In this document: positions 53,590-63,190 of the stretch, in pieces
How the letters are laid out: each line of letters opens with the position of its first letter
Numbering within the stretch: position 1 is the first letter of the stretch
Assembly (NCBI GenBank): GCA_048058975.1
Contig: JBLLNP010000014.1
Location: forward strand, 39,661 to 103,660
DNA: 64,000 nt
Direction of reading: 5' to 3'
DNA from: RHLJ01 sp048058975
GTDB lineage: Bacteria > Bacteroidota > Rhodothermia > Balneolales > Balneolaceae
The notes under the pieces: generated by a model
What the model saw: only the letters and a program-made list of their open reading frames with translations
What the model was told of the DNA's origin: nothing
Database searches by the model: none
Program-made: the position numbers and the translations under genes

Positions 53590-53784
53590 ATGGAAGAAAA
53601 GGAACGCCCGGGCTTCGAAGAAGCTTTAAAGGAACTGGAATCGATAGTGATGAAATTAGAGAACGATGAGATCACACTTGAAGAATCTGTAAAACTGTAC
53701 GAGAAAGGAATTGAACTTTCAAGGTTTTGTGCCGAGATCCTCGAACAGGCTGAGCTTCGTATTGAACAGGTCAATGAAGCTTAA
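53590..53784 (+). CDS. xseB: Exodeoxyribonuclease VII small subunit
   Basis: 64 residues with the XseB signature: FEEALKELESIVMKLENDEI, LEESVKLYEKGIELSRFCAE, LEQAELRIEQV. Several copies bind the large subunit XseA, which cuts single-stranded DNA. Its usual partner xseA is not in the window. It lies 23 bp before dxs, an arrangement common in bacteria. Confidence 0.95.
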   Translation: MEEKERPGFEEALKELESIVMKLENDEITLEESVKLYEKGIELSRFCAEILEQAELRIEQVNEA

Positions 53785-53807
53785 TTTCAAATTAGTTTTC
53801 CTGATTG

Positions 53808-55727
53808 ATGTCAAATGAAATAAAAATCCCAACACCAGGCCCACTATTGGCGGCCATTGACTCTCCGGATGATCTGAAGAAATTAACACCCGAGCAGCTT
53901 CAGGATGTATGTGACGAGCTTAGGGAATATATAATAGATATTGTTTCCATATATGGGGGACATTTCGGTGCAAGCCTCGGAGTGGTAGAACTCACAACGG
54001 CTCTTCACTATGTATATAATACCCCGGAAGACAAGATTGTTTGGGATGTGGGACACCAGGCGTATGGTCATAAAATTTTAACAGGGCGGAGAGATAACTT
54101 TTATACCAATCGTACCTATGGCGGTATTTCCGGTTTTCCGAAACGTTCTGAAAGTGAATACGATGCCTTTGGAGTAGGTCATTCCTCCACATCAATTTCT
54201 GCTGCATTAGGAATGGCCGTAGCTCATGATTTGAATGGAAGTAACAACAAGGCCATTGCTGTTATCGGTGATGGAGCCATGACCGGAGGTCAGGCCTTTG
54301 AGGCTCTGAACAATGCCGGGGCAATGAAGAGTGATATTCTGGTAATTCTGAATGACAATAGAATGTCAATTGATCCCAATGTAGGGGCTCTAAAAGAATA
54401 TTTAGCAGATGTTACTTCCAGCCGTACCTTCAATAAGTTTAGAGATGAGGTGTACGATTTATTGGGGCATTTCAAATCTGCCGGAGACAAAATGAGGAAA
54501 ATTGCTTCCCGACTCGAGTCTGCAATGCTGGCGGCTTTAACTCCAGGGTCATTATTCAGATCATTTGGCCTTAAGTATTACGGCCCCATGGATGGGCATG
54601 ATGTAAACGGGCTTAGAAAAACGCTGGAAGATTTGAAAGAAGTTAAAGGCCCGAAATTACTTCATATTGTTACTGTAAAAGGAAAGGGATTTGCTCCGGC
54701 AGAACGAGAGCAAACCAAGTGGCACGCACAAAGCAGCCCGTTTGATAAAATTACGGGTGCTTCACTTAAGCCAAAATCAACAAAGAAATCAGCACCAAAA
54801 TACCAGGATGTTTTTGGAGATGCTTTAGTCGAACTTGCTGAGCAGGACGAACGAATTGTTAGCATGACTCCGGCAATGCCAAGCGGCTCAAGCCTCTTGC
54901 CTATGATGAATCGTTTTCCGGAGCGTGCTTTTGATGTGGGAATTGCGGAACAGCATGCGGTTACCTTTGCGGCTGGATTAGCGACTGAAGGTAAAAAAGC
55001 TTTTTGCGCCATCTACTCAACCTTCCTTCAACGAGGTTTTGATCAGTTGGTACATGATGTTGCTATCCAAAAACTACCAGTAGTATTCTGTATAGACAGA
55101 GCGGGAGTCGTTGGTGCTGATGGTCCTACTCATCATGGAGCATATGATACTTCCTACATGCGGTCAATCCCTAATCTGATTATTTCTTCCCCACTTAATG
55201 AGCAGGATCTAAGAGACATGATGTTTACTGCATCTGAATATGATGGTGCGGCCTGGGCAATTCGTTACCCTAGAGGAGAATCTACCGGAATGGAAGTTCG
55301 CGAAGGATTCCAGTCCATGGAAATTGGCAAAGGAATTTGTTTGAGGGAAGGAGAAAATGTAGCGGTGCTGAGTTTTGGTCCGATTGGAAAATACGCGACA
55401 GAAGCTGCTGAAAAACTTTCTGAAGAAGGAATAGAACTCGGGCATTATGATATGCGTTTTGCAAAGCCAATAGACGAAGAGTTACTGGACGAAATCTGTC
55501 TGAGATACAATCATATCATTACACTTGAAGATGGAGCCAGACTAGGTGGATTTGGAAGTGCCGTAGCAGAATATCTTGCAGAAAAAGAGAGCAAGCCTAC
55601 ATTAAAAATTATGGGACTCCCTGACCGTATCATCGAACATGGAACCCAGGAAGAACTACATACAGAAGTAGGAATTGATGTTGAGGGAGTGATAACGAAC
55701 GTAAGACACATTCTGATCAAGGCCTGA
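53808..55727 (+). CDS. dxs: 1-deoxy-D-xylulose-5-phosphate synthase
   Basis: 639 residues from ATG 53808 (a TTG 3 bp earlier is also open). The thiamine-diphosphate enzyme joins pyruvate and glyceraldehyde-3-phosphate, the first step of the MEP isoprenoid pathway. Motifs: WDVGHQAYGHKILTGRRD, IGDGAMTGGQAFEALNNAG, LNDNRMSIDPNVGAL, YYGPMDGHDV, FDVGIAEQHAVTFAAGLA, DRAGVVGADGPTHHGAYD and GLPDRIIEHGTQEEL. All three transketolase-like domains are complete. Co-transcribed with xseB. Confidence 0.97.
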   Translation: MSNEIKIPTPGPLLAAIDSPDDLKKLTPEQLQDVCDELREYIIDIVSIYGGHFGASLGVVELTTALHYVYNTPEDKIVWDVGHQAYGHKILTGRRDNFYTNRTYGGISGFPKRSESEYDAFGVGHSSTSISAALGMAVAHDLNGSNNKAIAVIGDGAMTGGQAFEALNNAGAMKSDILVILNDNRMSIDPNVGALKEYLADVTSSRTFNKFRDEVYDLLGHFKSAGDKMRKIASRLESAMLAALTPGSLFRSFGLKYYGPMDGHDVNGLRKTLEDLKEVKGPKLLHIVTVKGKGFAPAEREQTKWHAQSSPFDKITGASLKPKSTKKSAPKYQDVFGDALVELAEQDERIVSMTPAMPSGSSLLPMMNRFPERAFDVGIAEQHAVTFAAGLATEGKKAFCAIYSTFLQRGFDQLVHDVAIQKLPVVFCIDRAGVVGADGPTHHGAYDTSYMRSIPNLIISSPLNEQDLRDMMFTASEYDGAAWAIRYPRGESTGMEVREGFQSMEIGKGICLREGENVAVLSFGPIGKYATEAAEKLSEEGIELGHYDMRFAKPIDEELLDEICLRYNHIITLEDGARLGGFGSAVAEYLAEKESKPTLKIMGLPDRIIEHGTQEELHTEVGIDVEGVITNVRHILIKA

Positions 55728-55796
55728 TAATTTTATTTTACTAATTCAAACAATAATTGAATATTAAGCACAACTTAAAAAAACCTTATCAGGATA

Positions 55797-57398
55797 GTGC
55801 TTACAAAAGAACAACTTGAAGCGTCTTTTTCAGGAGACATCGAAAAAGTAAATCTTACTTTTCTATATAAAATCGCCCTTTTTCTTATTTCATTTACAAT
55901 GATATTACTTCCCTTAATCTATTTTGGGATAGTTTTTTTTGCCGGTTGGGGGGTTATTTTTTTTGCTAAAGATCCTTTTAATGTAATAGAATCAGACATA
56001 GGGTTCTTAGCATTATTTGTCCAATATGCAGGTCCTGTTATCATAAGTGTAGTCATACTCATATTTATGATTAAACCATTTTTTGTTAGGCTAATCAAGC
56101 CAGTAGAGGGGATAATTGTTAAAAAGGATAAAGAACCGTTATTATTTGAATTCATTGAAATAATCTGCAAGAAGGTAAATGCCCCTATTCCTAAACAGGT
56201 ACTTCTAAATGCAGATGCCAATGCAGCAGCTGGTTTTAAACCCGGAATGATGGGTTTTCTTACTGGAGACTTAAGACTAATTATTGGGCTACCGCTGGTA
56301 GCTACAATGTCGGTTTCCCAACTTGGAGGAATTTTAGCCCATGAATTCGGTCACTTTTCTCAGGGGGCGGGGATGAGGCTTTCTTTTGTAGTTAGAGTGA
56401 TCAGTAATTGGTTTTCAAGAGTTGTATTCGAGCGGGACAGGTGGGATGAAAAGTTAGAAAGCTGGTCAACAAACACTCATATTGCTTTAGCTCTGATTTT
56501 AGGTTTAGCAAGAATTGGAGTTTGGTTAAGTAGAAAAGTTTTATTTGTATTAATGATGATTGGCAATCTAGTCAGCACAGTAATGCTCCGCCAGATGGAG
56601 TTTGATGCAGATAGATATGAAATTAGGTTTGGTGGTTCAAGGCAATTTGTAAAAACAACAAAGAAATTAAAACTGATTTCAATCAATTGGGCTATAATGT
56701 ATCAAGGGGTATTCGAAAGTTGGAGCAATAAAAAACTAAGTAATGATATCCCAATGTATTTGGCTCATAAAGTGAGTAACCCAAATGAACAACTGGCTTC
56801 CCATATTGAAAAGGAAATAGAGGAAACTAAAACGGGTTTCTTTGACACTCACCCATCTGACAAAGAAAGAATTGAAAACGCAAAAAAAGAAAATTCACCT
56901 GGAATTTTTAATCTAGATGTTCCGGCATTACAACTGTTCAGGAACTTTGAGAGGTATTCATTAAAGACTTCTGTTCTTTTTTACAAGAACCTTATGAATG
57001 ATGATTATAAAGATGAATATCTGGTAGATTTAAATGAGTTTTTGGAAAACGACAAAACCATAGAACAAAATGACAAAGCCTTATTGGAGCTTTTTAAAGG
57101 AGCTATAAGTGTACATTTTCCAATTAATTTTAGTAAACAGCCAGAGCTGGAACCCCGACCAGATCCAGAGAAAGAAATCGAAGAGATTACCGACTTCCTT
57201 GAAAAAAACTCAGACAACATTATTAAAATTATTGACTCGAAATACAACCTTGTGGATGACAGGTTACTTTGGAAGTCTGCAGAACTGATTGTATCAAAAG
57301 GAAGTAAAGTAAATCCCAAAGAATTCAAACTTGAATCTGGGAAGATGAAGGAAATAGATGCAGTTCTTCAGGAGCTTCAGAAAAGGAAATGGAATTGA
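55797..57398 (+). CDS. M48-family membrane zinc metalloprotease
   Basis: 533 residues from GTG 55797; an in-frame TAG directly precedes it and AGGA lies 2 nt upstream. Two membrane hairpins occupy residues about 22-100. The zinc motif is ILAHEFGHFSQGAGMRL near 182, and the third ligand lies in RQMEFDADRYEIRFGG near 268. More membrane segments flank 205-260. M48 proteases (HtpX, Ste24-like) cut membrane or misfolded proteins. The polar C-terminal 200 residues are unassigned. The gene is AT-rich and overlaps the next frame by 10 bp. Confidence 0.9.
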   Translation: MLTKEQLEASFSGDIEKVNLTFLYKIALFLISFTMILLPLIYFGIVFFAGWGVIFFAKDPFNVIESDIGFLALFVQYAGPVIISVVILIFMIKPFFVRLIKPVEGIIVKKDKEPLLFEFIEIICKKVNAPIPKQVLLNADANAAAGFKPGMMGFLTGDLRLIIGLPLVATMSVSQLGGILAHEFGHFSQGAGMRLSFVVRVISNWFSRVVFERDRWDEKLESWSTNTHIALALILGLARIGVWLSRKVLFVLMMIGNLVSTVMLRQMEFDADRYEIRFGGSRQFVKTTKKLKLISINWAIMYQGVFESWSNKKLSNDIPMYLAHKVSNPNEQLASHIEKEIEETKTGFFDTHPSDKERIENAKKENSPGIFNLDVPALQLFRNFERYSLKTSVLFYKNLMNDDYKDEYLVDLNEFLENDKTIEQNDKALLELFKGAISVHFPINFSKQPELEPRPDPEKEIEEITDFLEKNSDNIIKIIDSKYNLVDDRLLWKSAELIVSKGSKVNPKEFKLESGKMKEIDAVLQELQKRKWN

Positions 57399-57889
57399 AT
57401 TTTGAATATGAAGTTTTCAGAAGAAAAATTGCACGAATTCCAGAAGTACTTAAAGAAATTATAGATGACCAAGAGCTGATTTCACAAATAAATAAATTGA
57501 TGGAGTGTGAGATTAAGTTCGCTCAATATTACTCATCAATTCAAAAAATTATGGATTTGCACAGCCAATTTTTGATTATAGCAATAAATGCGTCGAGTTT
57601 GGATGGAAATAAAAAAATACACACAACTTTTGAAGATTTAATCTTCAAGCTGGAAAGAGACCTAAAGGCTACTTATGAGTACTTCAAGAAAGTCTTAAAC
57701 CCATTTAATACTACGGATAATTTTGGAGATTTATTATTTCCTGAAGATATCTCAACTTTGCATAGAGATACGCTTATTAACGTGTACCAAACATTTTACC
57801 AGTTGTACATTATCAATTATTGTCGGATTGTAGGGCAAATAGGTGTAATCGCAATGAACTATTTAAATAAAGACAAGTTGGAAAGTTAA
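57389..57889 (+). CDS. Hypothetical protein coupled to the M48 protease
   Basis: 166 residues, helical and AT-rich at DNA level, no membrane segment and no known family (MELNFEYEVFRRKIARIPEV, TYEYFKKVLNPFNTTDN, INYCRIVGQIGVIAMNY). It overlaps the M48 gene by 10 bp, so the two are probably made together. It may be a partner or regulator of the protease, an inference from adjacency alone. Confidence 0.7.
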   Translation: MELNFEYEVFRRKIARIPEVLKEIIDDQELISQINKLMECEIKFAQYYSSIQKIMDLHSQFLIIAINASSLDGNKKIHTTFEDLIFKLERDLKATYEYFKKVLNPFNTTDNFGDLLFPEDISTLHRDTLINVYQTFYQLYIINYCRIVGQIGVIAMNYLNKDKLES

Positions 57890-57922
57890 ATATAATAACA
57901 GGCGTTCTGCTTATCTTTCGAG

Positions 57923-58924
57923 ATGAACCACACCCTCTCCGATTTCGATTTTACTCTTCCTGAAGAACTTATAGCTCAAGCTCCAGCACATCCCAGAGAT
58001 CATGCTCGGTTGTTGGTATATAATAGAGAGACCAAAGAAATAACCGATGACTACTTCTATAATCTAGGAAACTATCTTCATCCCAAAACAACGCTGGTAG
58101 TAAACAACAGCAAAGTAGAAAAGTGTCGGTTAATGTTTGCTGGAGGAAAGAAAGAACTCTTCGTAACGTCAGTTCGGAGCAACAATACCATAGAAGCGCT
58201 GGTTCGACCGGGAAAGAAGTTCAGGGAAGGTAACGAGGTGGAGCTAGCCGATGGAATTACAGCAAAAGTAACTCATGTAGCCGAAGATGGACTCCGAACC
58301 ATCATTCTTTCCCATGATCTGGATGCTCCGGAACTGGAGTCATTCAAATACACTCCCTTTCCTCCTTATATAGAACAGGATGAGTCGTTAGCGGATGAAT
58401 ATCAAACGGTGTATGCAAAAGATTTGGGAAGTAAAGCCGCGCCTACTGCCGGACTTCATTTCACAGATGAATTGTTGGAAAAGCTACATCAACAGGGGAT
58501 AAAAAAATCAGAAGTAACACTGCATGTCGGGCTCGGTACATTCGCTCCGGTTAAAACAGAAAAACTGGATGAACACGAGATGCACAGCGAATGGTATCAG
58601 TTAGATGAACAAACAGCTTCAGAGCTTAATCTCGCAACGCATATTACCGCGGTAGGAACCACGAGCGTTAGAGTATTGGAATCAATTTCAGATACTTCAA
58701 AAAATTTCAGACTGGGAAGTGGAGATACCGATATTTTTATAACCCCGGGTTATCAATTCAAAGCCGTTGATTCGCTTATAACAAATTTTCATCTGCCCAA
58801 GAGTACACTGCTTATGCTGGTCTCAGCATTTATGGGCTTTGAAGAAATGCACCGACTGTACGAACATGCTATCACAAAAGAATACCGGTTCTATTCGTTT
58901 GGGGATGGGATGTTGATTCTTTAA
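57923..58924 (+). CDS. queA: S-adenosylmethionine:tRNA ribosyltransferase-isomerase
   Basis: 333 residues. Motifs: SDFDFTLPEELIAQAPAHPR, TTLVVNNSKVEKCRL, TPFPPYIEQDES, GSKAAPTAGLHFTDELLEK, VTLHVGLGTFAPVKTE, AVGTTSVRVLES and ITNFHLPKSTLLMLVSAFMG. QueA adds the cyclopentane ring of queuosine to tRNA wobble position 34 using S-adenosylmethionine. It is slightly shorter than the average. It is unlinked to other queuosine genes here. Confidence 0.96.
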   Translation: MNHTLSDFDFTLPEELIAQAPAHPRDHARLLVYNRETKEITDDYFYNLGNYLHPKTTLVVNNSKVEKCRLMFAGGKKELFVTSVRSNNTIEALVRPGKKFREGNEVELADGITAKVTHVAEDGLRTIILSHDLDAPELESFKYTPFPPYIEQDESLADEYQTVYAKDLGSKAAPTAGLHFTDELLEKLHQQGIKKSEVTLHVGLGTFAPVKTEKLDEHEMHSEWYQLDEQTASELNLATHITAVGTTSVRVLESISDTSKNFRLGSGDTDIFITPGYQFKAVDSLITNFHLPKSTLLMLVSAFMGFEEMHRLYEHAITKEYRFYSFGDGMLIL

Positions 58925-59060
58925 CCGGAATGGGGCTAAAATAATCGGAGGTAAGAGTTTAAGTGAGTAGCTTTTTGTTCAGAAAAGCGCTTTTGTTTTT
59001 TGCACTGTTATCCCAAATGTTTTTCGGCGAAAAGGTTACGAAATCACCTTAAAAAATTAG

Positions 59061-59069
59061 TATCTTTAC
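59061..59069 (+). promoter_or_regulatory. Candidate -7 element upstream of the nqr operon
   Basis: TATCTTTAC approaches the Bacteroidota -7 consensus TAnnTTTG and lies about 80 bp before nqrA in a 225-bp intergenic region. No convincing -33 element was seen. Confidence 0.3.
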
Positions 59070-59149
59070 CGCCCTTGAATTATTTGTTTCCGTTCGTTGT
59101 TGGAGCGACTGATTCATACTAAACATAATAACCGATTTCTGAATTATAG

Positions 59150-60511
59150 ATGTCAGACGTTATAAAGATTAAGCGCGGTGTAGATATCAATCTTGTAGGG
59201 GGCGTGGATGCTGAATTTGCAGCACCAGTCTCTGTAGAAACCGTAGCTGTAAAACCAACCGATTTCAATGGGGTTCGTTTCAAGCTTTCTGTAAAAGAAG
59301 GCGACGAAGTTAAAGCAGGCACACCCCTTCTTTTTAATAAAGATGATGAACAAGTAAAATTCACTTCTCCGGTAAGTGGTGAAGTTGCACAGGTTGTTCG
59401 TGGTGCTAAGCGTAAAATCCTTGAAGTGCGGGTTCTCGCAGACAAAAAAAATGCATACGAAGATTTCGGAGCTGCTGATCCTGTTTCTCTTGATAGAGAA
59501 GCTATCGTAAAGAAAATTGCTGCTTCCGGGTGTTGGGCTTTCTTTAAACAGCGCCCTTACAACATTGTTGCCGAAACTTCCAAAACTCCAAAAGCTATTT
59601 TTATCTCGGGTTTTGATTCTGCTCCTCTTGCACCTGATTTAGGAATGCTGTTGGAAGGGAATGAGAAAGAATTTCAAACGGGAATAAACGCGCTTGCTAA
59701 ATTGACCTCGGGCCAGGTTCATCTTGGTTTGAATGCATCTAAGCCAGCCGGAAGAGTGCTTTCAAGCGTAAAAGGGGTAAAAGTAACTAAATATGATGGT
59801 CCACATCCTGCGGGACTTGTTGGTGTTCAGATCGGAAGAGTTGATCCAATCAACAAGGGTGAAACTGTTTGGACGATCAACCCTGAGCATGTGGTAATCA
59901 TTGGACGGTTATTCCTTGAGGGTAAGTTTGACGCCCGCATCAACATTGCTTTGACAGGTGCGGAAGTCAAAGAACGAAAGTACCATTCTACTATTCTTGG
60001 TGCTGCAGTTAAGAATTTCTTGGAAGGAAATACTTCTGATAAGACTAACCGCATTATCTCCGGAAATGTGCTTACCGGCACCAAAATTGAATTGGACGGA
60101 TATCTTGGAATGTATGATCGCCAGATCACGGTGATTCAGGAAGGCCTTGAGCCCGAGATGTTTGGGTGGCTAATCCCAAAACCAGACAAATTCAGTATTT
60201 CAAGAGCGCTGCCCTCTTGGTTTCAACGACAGATTGGAAATCCTAAGTACGATTTGGATACCAATTTACATGGCGAGCGCAGGGCTTTTGTAGTAACCGG
60301 ACAGTATGAAGAAGTATTTCCATTTGATATTTATCCGGTTCAATTGATCAAGGCAATTATCACTAATGATATTGAGCGGATGGAAAACCTCGGTATTTAC
60401 GAAGTGGTTGAAGAAGATTTTGCTTTGTGCGAAGTAGTTTGCACATCAAAAATTCCAGTTCAGGAGACCGTACGAAAGGGACTCGACCTGATGAAAGAAG
60501 AAGTAGGTTAG
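59150..60511 (+). CDS. nqrA: Na+-translocating NADH:quinone reductase subunit A
   Basis: 453 residues. A biotinyl-lipoyl-like start (VIKIKRGVDINLVGG, VKEGDEVKAGTPLLF, SGEVAQVVRGAKRKILEV) and the NqrA body (FIRP-like WAFFKQRPYN, HPAGLVGVQIGRVDP, DGYLGMYDRQITVIQEG) are complete. NqrA is the soluble quinone-side subunit of the six-subunit Na+ pump. First gene of the nqrABCDEF operon. Confidence 0.96.
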   Translation: MSDVIKIKRGVDINLVGGVDAEFAAPVSVETVAVKPTDFNGVRFKLSVKEGDEVKAGTPLLFNKDDEQVKFTSPVSGEVAQVVRGAKRKILEVRVLADKKNAYEDFGAADPVSLDREAIVKKIAASGCWAFFKQRPYNIVAETSKTPKAIFISGFDSAPLAPDLGMLLEGNEKEFQTGINALAKLTSGQVHLGLNASKPAGRVLSSVKGVKVTKYDGPHPAGLVGVQIGRVDPINKGETVWTINPEHVVIIGRLFLEGKFDARINIALTGAEVKERKYHSTILGAAVKNFLEGNTSDKTNRIISGNVLTGTKIELDGYLGMYDRQITVIQEGLEPEMFGWLIPKPDKFSISRALPSWFQRQIGNPKYDLDTNLHGERRAFVVTGQYEEVFPFDIYPVQLIKAIITNDIERMENLGIYEVVEEDFALCEVVCTSKIPVQETVRKGLDLMKEEVG

Positions 60512-60539
60512 TGAATTAAATCAGTTTGAAAATTAACCA

Positions 60540-61733
60540 ATGAAAGCATTACATAATTTTATAGAAGACAAAATCCATCCAATTTTTCAGGAAGGAGGAA
60601 AGCTGCAAAAACTGTGGCCAGTTTATGACGGTTTTTACACCTTCCTTTTTGTTCCGGGTCATACAGCGCATAGCGGAGCACACATTCGTGATGGGATTGA
60701 CCTAAAAAGAACCATGAACACTGTGATTATGGCTCTTGTGCCATGTTTGTTGTTCGGTATGTGGAATGTAGGTTATCATCATTATAACGCCCTTGGAATC
60801 GATGCTACGTTCTTTGATCAATTCCTTTTTGGGGCGATTAAAGTTCTCCCAATGGTTGTGGTTTCCTACGGTGTGGGTTTAGGTATGGAATTCCTTTTTT
60901 GTGTACTGAAGGGCCATCAGATTGAAGAAGGATACTTGGTAACAGGGATGTTAATTCCCCTCATTATGCCAGTTGATCTTCCACTTTGGATGCTTGCACT
61001 GTCTGTAATATTCGCAGTTGTGATTGGTAAAGAGGTGTTTGGTGGAACAGGGATGAATATTTTTAATCCGGCGCTACTGGCTCGTGCATTCGCTTTCTTC
61101 GCATATCCAACCTGGATGTCAGGTGATAAAGTTTGGATCAATACCGATTTGGCAGAAGGTCAGACTGTAGTAGATGGCTTCTCGGGAGCTACAATATTAG
61201 GTGATCTGGCTACTACAGGTTCAACATCTTATTCTGCTTTTGATGCATTTATTGGGTTAATCCCCGGTTCTGTTGGAGAGACTTCCACACTTTTGATTTT
61301 AGCTGGTGCAGGCCTGCTGATCTTTACAGGAATTGGTAGCTGGAAGATCATGCTTAGTGGAGTGATTGGTGGAGCTATAATGGGAATCATTTTTAACCTG
61401 GTTGCTCCTTATGCTCTTTCACCCGAGCAGCAAGCATTTATGGCGGTTCCATTCTGGCAGCAACTCATTTTCGGTGGATTTGCTTTTGGAATCGTATTTA
61501 TGGCCACCGATCCTGTATCGGGTTCCCAAACAGAAAAAGGTAAATGGGTATATGGATTTTTGATTGGTTTCTTTGCGATCATGATCCGTGTATTCAACCC
61601 AGCCTATCCGGAAGGAATTATGTTAGCCATACTTTTCATGAATACAATGGCTCCATTAATTGATCATTACGTTGTGGAAGCAAACATCAAGAAACGACAG
61701 AAACGATTGGAACTTAAAACAGCAGGAGCATAA
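60540..61733 (+). CDS. nqrB: Na+-translocating NADH:quinone reductase subunit B
   Basis: 397 residues with about ten membrane segments. It starts with LHNFIEDKIHPIFQEGGKLQ. The covalent FMN site SGAT lies in VVDGFSGATILGD near residue 218. FNPALLARAFAFFAYPTWMS and MATDPVSGSQTEKGKWVYG are also hallmarks. It carries FMN and riboflavin and forms the Na+ channel part of the pump. It starts 28 bp after nqrA. Confidence 0.96.
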   Translation: MKALHNFIEDKIHPIFQEGGKLQKLWPVYDGFYTFLFVPGHTAHSGAHIRDGIDLKRTMNTVIMALVPCLLFGMWNVGYHHYNALGIDATFFDQFLFGAIKVLPMVVVSYGVGLGMEFLFCVLKGHQIEEGYLVTGMLIPLIMPVDLPLWMLALSVIFAVVIGKEVFGGTGMNIFNPALLARAFAFFAYPTWMSGDKVWINTDLAEGQTVVDGFSGATILGDLATTGSTSYSAFDAFIGLIPGSVGETSTLLILAGAGLLIFTGIGSWKIMLSGVIGGAIMGIIFNLVAPYALSPEQQAFMAVPFWQQLIFGGFAFGIVFMATDPVSGSQTEKGKWVYGFLIGFFAIMIRVFNPAYPEGIMLAILFMNTMAPLIDHYVVEANIKKRQKRLELKTAGA

Positions 61734-61735
61734 TT

Positions 61736-62455
61736 ATGGATGTAAATAAGAACAGCTATACATTTATGTTCGCCTCCATTATGGTTGTTGTGGTAGCAGC
61801 ATTGCTTTCGTTCGCTGCCACGTCATTAAAGCCGGCTCAGGATAAAAACGTAGAGCAGGAAAAAATGCAGAACATCCTTAGTTCTATCGAAATAGAAGCT
61901 TCTAGAGAGGAAGCAGAAACACTGTATCCTGACTATATCACGGAAGCATTGGTAATTTACGACGACCAGTTAAAAGAAGGTGTTGATGCTTTTACTGTTG
62001 ACTTAGCGAAGGAGATCAGGAAGCCGATCGAAGAGCGGGACGCTCCATTATACATCGCTCAAAAAGAAGGTAAAACATATTTTATAGTTCCACTTCGCGG
62101 ACAGGGACTGTGGGGTCCGATTTGGGGATACATTTCCTTAGAACAGGATTTAAGCACTATTTACGGAGCTGTTTTTGATCATAAAGCGGAGACACCCGGT
62201 CTTGGCGCTGAGATAAAATACCCAATGTTTACCGAACAATTTAAGGGTAAAGAAATTCTTGACGAGAATGGTGAACTGGTTGGAATCGATGTTCGCAAAG
62301 GAGATGCCGACCAGACTAATGAAGTGGATGGTATTAGCGGGGGAACAATTACATCAGAAGGTGTTGAAGCCATGATTGCCGATAACCTGCAGGCGTACAT
62401 TCCATTCCTGAAAGAATATTTGAGAAATAACACCACTTCAGGTGCTGAACTTTAA
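61736..62455 (+). CDS. nqrC: Na+-translocating NADH:quinone reductase subunit C
   Basis: 239 residues. One membrane segment (FMFASIMVVVVAALLSFAATS) leads to a periplasmic domain. The FMN-bearing threonine is in DGISGGTITSEGVEAM near residue 203; QGLWGPIWGYISLEQDLSTI and HKAETPGLGAEI are family signatures. Starts 2 bp after nqrB. Confidence 0.96.
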   Translation: MDVNKNSYTFMFASIMVVVVAALLSFAATSLKPAQDKNVEQEKMQNILSSIEIEASREEAETLYPDYITEALVIYDDQLKEGVDAFTVDLAKEIRKPIEERDAPLYIAQKEGKTYFIVPLRGQGLWGPIWGYISLEQDLSTIYGAVFDHKAETPGLGAEIKYPMFTEQFKGKEILDENGELVGIDVRKGDADQTNEVDGISGGTITSEGVEAMIADNLQAYIPFLKEYLRNNTTSGAEL

Positions 62456-62484
62456 TCCTTCAATAGCCTACATCAACTAATATT

Positions 62485-63186
62485 ATGGCAGAAGTTTTAG
62501 AAAAAGAATCGAAAAAAGAAGAGGAACTGATTGATAAAGTTCCCAAAGAGCCATTGTTCAGTAAAAAGAACAGAAAGCTTTTAAGTGATCCGATGAATGA
62601 TGATAACCCGATTACCGTGCAGGTATTGGGAATCTGTTCGGCCCTGGCTATTACGGTAAAACTATATCCGGCATTAGTAATGTCGATATCGGTGTTATTT
62701 GTTATGGCTGCCGGGAACGTAATCGTTTCCATGATGAGGAACTTCATCCCAAACCGGATTCGTATCATTGTACAGCTTGTAGTGGTAGCATCATTAGTAG
62801 CACTGGTTGATCAGGTACTTAAGGCTTTCGCTTATGATGTATCTAAAGAGCTTTCGGTATTCGTTGGGCTGATCATCACCAACTGTATAATCATGGGTCG
62901 TTTGGAAGCATTCGCACTTGGTAATGGGGTTTGGAGATCATTCTTAGATGGAATCGGAAACGCATTTGGCTATGCCTGGATCTTACTGGCGGTTTCTTTC
63001 TTCCGTGAGTTGCTCGGTTCCGGAACTTTGTTTGGATATCAGGTTATTCCGGATGCCTGGTATATTGCTAACGGAGGATTTTACAGCAACAACGGTTTCA
63101 TGCTACTCCCACCAATGGCATTAATTACTGTGGGTATCATTATCTGGGTGCAGCGCTCACGTAACACTAAATTGATCGAGGACTAA
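62485..63186 (+). CDS. nqrD: Na+-translocating NADH:quinone reductase subunit D
   Basis: 233 residues, six membrane segments; SDPMNDDNPITVQVLGICSA, FVGLIITNCIIMGRLEAFAL and SFFRELLGSGTLFGYQVIP identify NqrD, which with NqrE holds a buried Fe-S centre (cysteines in GICSA and TNCII). An N-terminal charged extension of about 35 residues precedes the usual start. Confidence 0.95.
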   Translation: MAEVLEKESKKEEELIDKVPKEPLFSKKNRKLLSDPMNDDNPITVQVLGICSALAITVKLYPALVMSISVLFVMAAGNVIVSMMRNFIPNRIRIIVQLVVVASLVALVDQVLKAFAYDVSKELSVFVGLIITNCIIMGRLEAFALGNGVWRSFLDGIGNAFGYAWILLAVSFFRELLGSGTLFGYQVIPDAWYIANGGFYSNNGFMLLPPMALITVGIIIWVQRSRNTKLIED

Positions 63187-63190
63187 GAAG

